A stretch of 23,905 nt of DNA from the NCBI GenBank assembly GCA_045580405.1, contig JAZNNT010000179.1, forward strand, positions 1-23,905. The letters run 5' to 3'. This document shows, piece by piece, positions 19,883 through 23,905 of this stretch (within the stretch, counting starts at the first letter, position 1; each line of letters begins with the position of its first letter). The translations under genes were made by a program, and so were the position numbers. Source of the DNA: SIG452 sp045580405 (GTDB taxonomy: Bacteria > Bacillota > Clostridia > UMGS1840). The notes beneath the pieces are model-generated. The model made no database searches and had not been told where the DNA came from. It saw only the letters and a list, made by a program, of their open reading frames with translations.

Positions 19883-22381
19883 ATGGATACTCAAATGTTT
19901 GAAAATGAACATATTGTTCCGGTTGATTTGGTCCATGAGATGAAATCTGCCTATCTGGCATATTCCATGTCGGTTATCGTGGCAAGAGCCTTGCCCGATG
20001 TCCGTGACGGCTTAAAACCGGTACACAGAAGAATTTTATATACCATGCACGAAGACGGGTTAACTCCCGACAAGGCATACAGAAAATGTGCAACTACCGT
20101 TGGTGACGTGTTAGGTCGTTATCATCCCCACGGTGACGCATCTGTTTACGATGCTTTGGTTCGTCTGGCACAGGACTTTTCTCTCAGATATCCCTTAGTA
20201 GACGGTCAGGGGAACTTCGGTTCCATTGACGGGGACCCTGCTGCTGCTTACCGTTATACCGAAGCAAGAATGGCGCGTTTGGCACAGCTGATGTTAAAGG
20301 AAATTGACAAAGAAACTGTTGATTTTACCCCCAACTTTGATGAGCGCTTGAAAGAACCCACCGTGTTACCCTCCCGTTTCCCCAATCTTTTGGTAAACGG
20401 TTCTGCAGGGATTGCGGTTGGTATGGCAACCAACATTCCTCCTCACAACTTAACCGAATGTATTGATGCCATCTGCGCCACCATTGATAATCCTGAAATC
20501 ACCATTGAAGAAATTATGGACTATATCAAGGGTCCCGATTTCCCCACCGCAGGTAACATTATGGGAAAAAGCGGCATCCGTTCCTATTTCCAGACAGGCA
20601 GAGGGAAGGTTATCGTTCGTGCCCAGGCAGAAATTGAGGATGATGGCAACCGTCAGCGAATTATTGTAACCGAGCTGCCCTATCAGGTGAATAAAGCACG
20701 TCTGATTGAAAAAATCGCAGAATTGGTACACGAAAAACGTTTGGACGGCATTGCTGACCTTCGTGACGAGTCCGACAAGGATGTTGGGGTTCGTATTGTC
20801 ATCGAAGTGAAAAAAGATGCGGCGGCAAACATTGTGTTAAATAACCTGTATAAATATACCCAAATGCAGGATACCTTCGGGGTAATCATGTTAGCTCTGG
20901 TAGACGGTCAGCCCAAGGTGTTAAACATCCGTGAAGTGCTGGATTGCTACATTGACCATCAGAAGGATATTATTATCCGCAGAACCATTTACGATAAACG
21001 AAAAGCCGAAGCAAGAGCCCACATTTTGGAAGGATTAAAGAAAGCACTGGATCATATCGACGAAGTTATTGCCACCATTCGTGCATCCTATAACAACGCC
21101 AAAGAAAACTTGGTGGAAAAATTCGGCTTCTCCGAAATTCAGGCACAGGCAATTTTAGATATGAGACTCCAGAAATTGCAGGGCTTGGAAAAAGAAAAAA
21201 TTGAAAACGAACTGGCTGATATCATCAAACAAATTGCATACTATGCCGAAATTTTGGCATCCGAGCAGATGGTTTTGGATATCATTAAAACCGAATTAAC
21301 CGAAATCAAAGATAAATACGGCGATGCCCGCCGTACCAAAATCACTTTCGATTATTCTCAGATTGATGATGAAGACTTAATCGAAGAGGAAGAAATGGCA
21401 ATCTCCTTAACCCATTTAGGTTATGTGAAGCGTCAGCCTACCGATACCTTCCGCAGCCAGCACAGAGGCGGACGGGGTATTGCAGGTCTTTCTACCCGTG
21501 AAGAAGACTTTGTGGAAGAGTTGTTTGTTACTTCCACCCATAACTACATTCTGTTTTTCACCAATACGGGTAGAGTGTTTAAATTGAAAGCTTATCAGAT
21601 TCCCGAAGCCTCCCGTACGGCGAAGGGTACTGCTATTGTGAACCTGCTCAATTTAGAGCCGGGTGAAACCATCTCGGCAACCATCCCCATGAAGGGCTTT
21701 GAAGAAGACAAGTATCTGGTAATGACTACCAAAAACGGTGTTATCAAGAAAACCGAGCTGATGGAATACGATACCAACCGTTCCGGCGGTTTGAGAGCGA
21801 TCGCTTTGGATGATGATGACGAGCTCATGCAGGTAAAAATTGTGGATGATTCCAAAGAAGTGGTGTTAACTACTTACTTAGGTATGTCTATCCGTTTTAA
21901 AATCAGCGATATCAGAAGCCAGGGACGTGTTACTCGTGGGGTTCGGGGTATCAAGCTGAAAGCCGGTGACAGACTGGTTGGTATGAGCGTGGTGCATGAC
22001 GATACCGAGCTTTTGATTGTTTCCGAAAACGGTTTGGGTAAACGTACCTCCTACTCGGAATACAAGGTACAAAACCGTGGCGGTATGGGGGTTAAAACCT
22101 ATAAAATTACCGAAAAAACCGGTAACATTGCAGGTGTTCGTTCCATTAAAGACGGTGACGACGTTATGATGATTACCTCTGCAGGTGTTGTCATTCGATT
22201 AAAAGCGGAAGATATCAATACCGTGGGCAGAAACACCCAGGGCGTTATCCTAATGCGTCCCGACCCGGATGTGAAGGTAGTATCCGTGGCAAGGGCACCT
22301 CGTGAAGAAGAGGAAGAAGAAAATACTGAAACTACCGAAAATATCGAAAATACTGAAACTACCGAAAATACAGAAGAATAA
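19883..22381 (+). CDS. gyrA: DNA gyrase subunit A
   Basis: GyrA cuts, passes and reseals DNA in the gyrase A2B2 complex. The 832 residues have the winged-helix active site with catalytic Tyr125 (AAYRYTEARM; E. coli Tyr122) and the quinolone-determining segment RYHPHGDASVYDALVRLAQ (79-97). In it, the position equal to E. coli Ser83 is Ala86, and Asp90 matches Asp87. The coiled coil and tower follow, then the C-terminal DNA-wrapping beta-pinwheel with GyrA box QHRGGRG (526-532), which marks a gyrase and not topoisomerase IV ParC. The protein ends in a Glu/Thr/Asn-rich acidic tail from about residue 805, built of tandem nine-residue repeats. The ATG at 19883 follows AAAGGAAG. It ends at a strong terminator and is the last gene of the remB-gyrB-gyrA operon. 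Confidence 0.99.
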   Translation: MDTQMFENEHIVPVDLVHEMKSAYLAYSMSVIVARALPDVRDGLKPVHRRILYTMHEDGLTPDKAYRKCATTVGDVLGRYHPHGDASVYDALVRLAQDFSLRYPLVDGQGNFGSIDGDPAAAYRYTEARMARLAQLMLKEIDKETVDFTPNFDERLKEPTVLPSRFPNLLVNGSAGIAVGMATNIPPHNLTECIDAICATIDNPEITIEEIMDYIKGPDFPTAGNIMGKSGIRSYFQTGRGKVIVRAQAEIEDDGNRQRIIVTELPYQVNKARLIEKIAELVHEKRLDGIADLRDESDKDVGVRIVIEVKKDAAANIVLNNLYKYTQMQDTFGVIMLALVDGQPKVLNIREVLDCYIDHQKDIIIRRTIYDKRKAEARAHILEGLKKALDHIDEVIATIRASYNNAKENLVEKFGFSEIQAQAILDMRLQKLQGLEKEKIENELADIIKQIAYYAEILASEQMVLDIIKTELTEIKDKYGDARRTKITFDYSQIDDEDLIEEEEMAISLTHLGYVKRQPTDTFRSQHRGGRGIAGLSTREEDFVEELFVTSTHNYILFFTNTGRVFKLKAYQIPEASRTAKGTAIVNLLNLEPGETISATIPMKGFEEDKYLVMTTKNGVIKKTELMEYDTNRSGGLRAIALDDDDELMQVKIVDDSKEVVLTTYLGMSIRFKISDIRSQGRVTRGVRGIKLKAGDRLVGMSVVHDDTELLIVSENGLGKRTSYSEYKVQNRGGMGVKTYKITEKTGNIAGVRSIKDGDDVMMITSAGVVIRLKAEDINTVGRNTQGVILMRPDPDVKVVSVARAPREEEEEENTETTENIENTETTENTEE
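22319..22372 (+). repeat. Two 27-bp tandem repeats in the gyrA acidic tail
   Basis: Two copies of a 27-bp unit (22319-22345 and 22346-22372) encode ENTETTENI and ENTETTENT. They differ only in the last two bases. The repeat is in frame, so copy number could change by slippage without breaking gyrA. Confidence 0.8.
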
Positions 22382-22385
22382 AGTG

Positions 22386-22412
22386 AAAAAGGGGTTCTCC
22401 GACCCCTTTTTT
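22386..22412 (+). terminator. Intrinsic terminator of gyrA
   Basis: AAAAAGGGGT (22386-22395) pairs with ACCCCTTTTT (22402-22411) around TCTCCG, ending in a six-T run. It begins five bases after the gyrA stop. Confidence 0.88.
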
Positions 22413-22444
22413 GCACGTTTAGAAACGAGAAAAAAGGATCAAAA

Positions 22445-23335
22445 ATGGACTATTTTGAATTAAAAATTGAATGTGAAGCGGGCAATACCGAGGAAGCCGA
22501 AAACTTCCTGGTGATTCACGATATTTATAATTATTTTGTTACCGACCCCAAATTAGAGGCAGATATTATGGCAGAAATGCCCTGGCTTCTAAAAGATGAA
22601 AGAGATACGGGAAATGCCTGTATCACCGTATGCTTGGAAACTGCAAAAGAAGCGGAAGAGCTGTTTTCGCTGCTTTCGGAAAACGGTTTTTCGGTGTCTG
22701 TTCGGGGTGCCAACGATTCCGAATGGAAGGATAACTGGAAACAGTTTGCCAAAATTGTAAAAATCACCGACACTTTGGTGGTAAAACCCGCCTGGTTAGA
22801 TTATGAAGCACTGCCCCACGAAAAGGTTTTGGAATTAGACAGCGGTGCTGCCTTTGGAACAGGTACCCATGAAACCACCCAGGCTTGTGCAAGACTGATT
22901 TGTAAATACCAAAAAGACCAGACCAAAATGCTGGATATCGGTACCGGTAGCGGTATTTTAGCCATCATCGGCGGTATGCTTGGCGTTAGTGAATTGGTGG
23001 CAACCGACATTGACCCCGTAGCAGTGGAAACTGCCAAAATCAACATCGAAAAGAACGGTTATTCCAATATCTGCGACGTTCGTTGCGGCGACCTTTTGGA
23101 ATGTGTCGGCGATGAAACTTTCGACATCATTAACGCCAATATTATCGTAGACGTACTGCTCATTTTACTAAAAGATGTAAAACAGTGCTTGAATCCGGAC
23201 GGCGTTTTGATTCTGTCCGGCATTTTGGAAGAACGCTGCCACGAAATTTTAGAATCTGCCACCGAAAACGGCTTTGTTCTGGTGGAAAAAACCGTGGAAA
23301 ACGACTGGTGCGGACTGGCACTTCGTTTGGCATAA
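22445..23335 (+). CDS. prmA: Ribosomal protein L11 methyltransferase PrmA
   Basis: PrmA uses S-adenosylmethionine to trimethylate lysines and the N-terminus of ribosomal protein L11 in the cytosol; it is non-essential in E. coli. The 296 residues have the N-terminal L11-recognition domain (about 1-100), the LDSGAAFGTGTHETT segment (131-145), the SAM-binding LDIGTGSGILAI (163-174), ATDIDPVAV (186-194) and the NANII motif (230-234). Length and order match the family. The ATG at 22445 follows AAAAAGGA. No promoter is obvious in the 63 bases after gyrA, so it may depend on readthrough of the gyrA terminator or on a weak unseen promoter. I see no terminator after it. Confidence 0.96.
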   Translation: MDYFELKIECEAGNTEEAENFLVIHDIYNYFVTDPKLEADIMAEMPWLLKDERDTGNACITVCLETAKEAEELFSLLSENGFSVSVRGANDSEWKDNWKQFAKIVKITDTLVVKPAWLDYEALPHEKVLELDSGAAFGTGTHETTQACARLICKYQKDQTKMLDIGTGSGILAIIGGMLGVSELVATDIDPVAVETAKINIEKNGYSNICDVRCGDLLECVGDETFDIINANIIVDVLLILLKDVKQCLNPDGVLILSGILEERCHEILESATENGFVLVEKTVENDWCGLALRLA

Positions 23336-23413
23336 TTTTTTGAGTGTATTCTTTCTCTGATCTGATATGAGCATAGTAAGGATGTCGAATTTTGGCGAAA
23401 GCGAGGAAGATGA

Positions 23414-23905
23414 ATGAAAAAAACATATATAACATCAATGCCAAACCATATTGGCGCATTTTTAAAAGCGAGCAAGTGCTTTTCGGCATTAGGAATTAAC
23501 ATTACTCGTGTAAGTTACAATAAGGCTGTAGATTCGCATACGTTGTTTATAGATGCAGAAGGAACAGAGGAACAGCTGAAAAAAGCAGATCGTGAACTTG
23601 AAAAGATTGGTTATCTTCAAAATAATAACTCAAAAACAAGCATTGTTTTATTGGAGTTTTGTCTTAAGGATGTTCCAGGTAGTGTTACGGATGTTTTGAC
23701 TTTGATTGACAAATTCAATTTTAACATATCATACATAAGTACACAAGAGAATGGGACGAATTAACAGTATTTTAAGATGGGCTTGTATGTTGATGATTTG
23801 CAAAAAATATCTGAGTTTTTGAAGGAAGTCGAAAAAATATGCAAAGTTAGGATGATAGACTATAACAGCTCAGAGAAGGTTTATGATAACAGTATTTTTT
23901 ACAAT
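23414..23905 (+). pseudogene. ACT-domain protein gene interrupted by an in-frame stop
   Basis: The first 116 codons (23414-23761) encode a protein with two ACT-like segments. The N-terminal one starts MPNHIGAFLKASKCFSALGINITRVSY; the second is LLEFCLKDVPGSVTDVLTLIDKFNFNISYIS. ACT domains bind amino acids or other small ligands and regulate metabolic enzymes. A TAA at 23762-23764 then interrupts the frame. The same frame stays open from 23765 to the window end for 47 codons, reading QYFKMGLYVDDLQKISEFL, which looks like the natural remainder of the second ACT domain. So this is a nonsense mutation, a recoded stop, or a sequencing error. The start follows GAGGAAG. Ile codon ATA is used in about half of the isoleucines here but, by eye, in none of prmA's. 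That suggests a different origin. The 3' end lies outside the window. Confidence 0.7.

Noticed and set aside
22445..23335. Functional link between prmA and the gyrase operon
   Set aside because: A strong terminator separates them and the functions are unrelated; proximity alone is not evidence.
23762..23764. Frameshift as the cause of the ACT gene interruption
   Set aside because: The downstream ACT-like residues are read in the same frame as the upstream part, so it is a stop codon, not a frameshift.
1..23905. CRISPR array, prophage, toxin-antitoxin or defence gene cluster
   Set aside because: No regularly spaced direct repeats and no integrase, phage, nuclease-effector or toxin-like genes were seen; almost every gene belongs to a known housekeeping family.

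Overview
The window looks like chromosomal housekeeping DNA from a low-to-moderate GC Firmicute, most likely an uncultured member of the Clostridia. The evidence is a perfect CIRCE operator before groES-groEL, RecD2 and MutS2 (both with Gram-positive-type architecture), the remB-gyrB-gyrA order, a GTP-type PEP carboxykinase, purine-rich Shine-Dalgarno sites before almost every gene, and many near-consensus TTGACA-17-TATAAT promoters. I could not run a database search, so placement below class level is not supported.

Layout. 1-589: 3' end of an NADPH-dependent glutamate synthase / NfnB-like flavoprotein. 619-1722 (minus): patatin-like phospholipase, divergent from rsmA (1872-2681). 2846-4594: GTP-dependent PEP carboxykinase with its own promoter. 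4766-5650: zinc-ribbon multi-pass membrane protein. 5848-7948: CIRCE-controlled groES-groEL. 8034-8128: a 95-bp palindromic repeat-like element. 8139-10337 (minus): recD2, with its own promoter and a possible LexA box. 10432-10604: a likely tRNA remnant and an intact tRNA-Arg(ACG). 10772-13176: three-gene operon of a YqeG-type HAD phosphatase, an endonuclease IV-like TIM barrel and an M24 aminopeptidase. 16910-13222 (minus): polysaccharide deacetylase, mutS2 and an FlK-type thioesterase. 17107-17454: orphan small membrane protein. 17628-22381: remB-gyrB-gyrA. 22445-23335: prmA. 23414 to the end: an ACT-domain gene interrupted by an in-frame stop, with foreign-looking codon use.

How the genes work together. 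GroES and GroEL form the chaperonin under HrcA/CIRCE heat-shock control. GyrB and GyrA form DNA gyrase and are co-transcribed behind the small regulator RemB. RsmA and PrmA modify the ribosome, RecD2 and MutS2 act on DNA, and PckG links oxaloacetate and PEP. Most transcription units are separated by clear intrinsic terminators, several of them usable from both sides.

I found no convincing new multi-gene system. The points most worth checking are the nonsense-interrupted ACT gene, the altered metal site of the endonuclease IV-like protein, the candidate LexA box at recD2, the palindromic repeat after groEL, the tRNA remnant, the 13-bp hairpin in the gyrase operon leader, and the orphan membrane protein at 17107.
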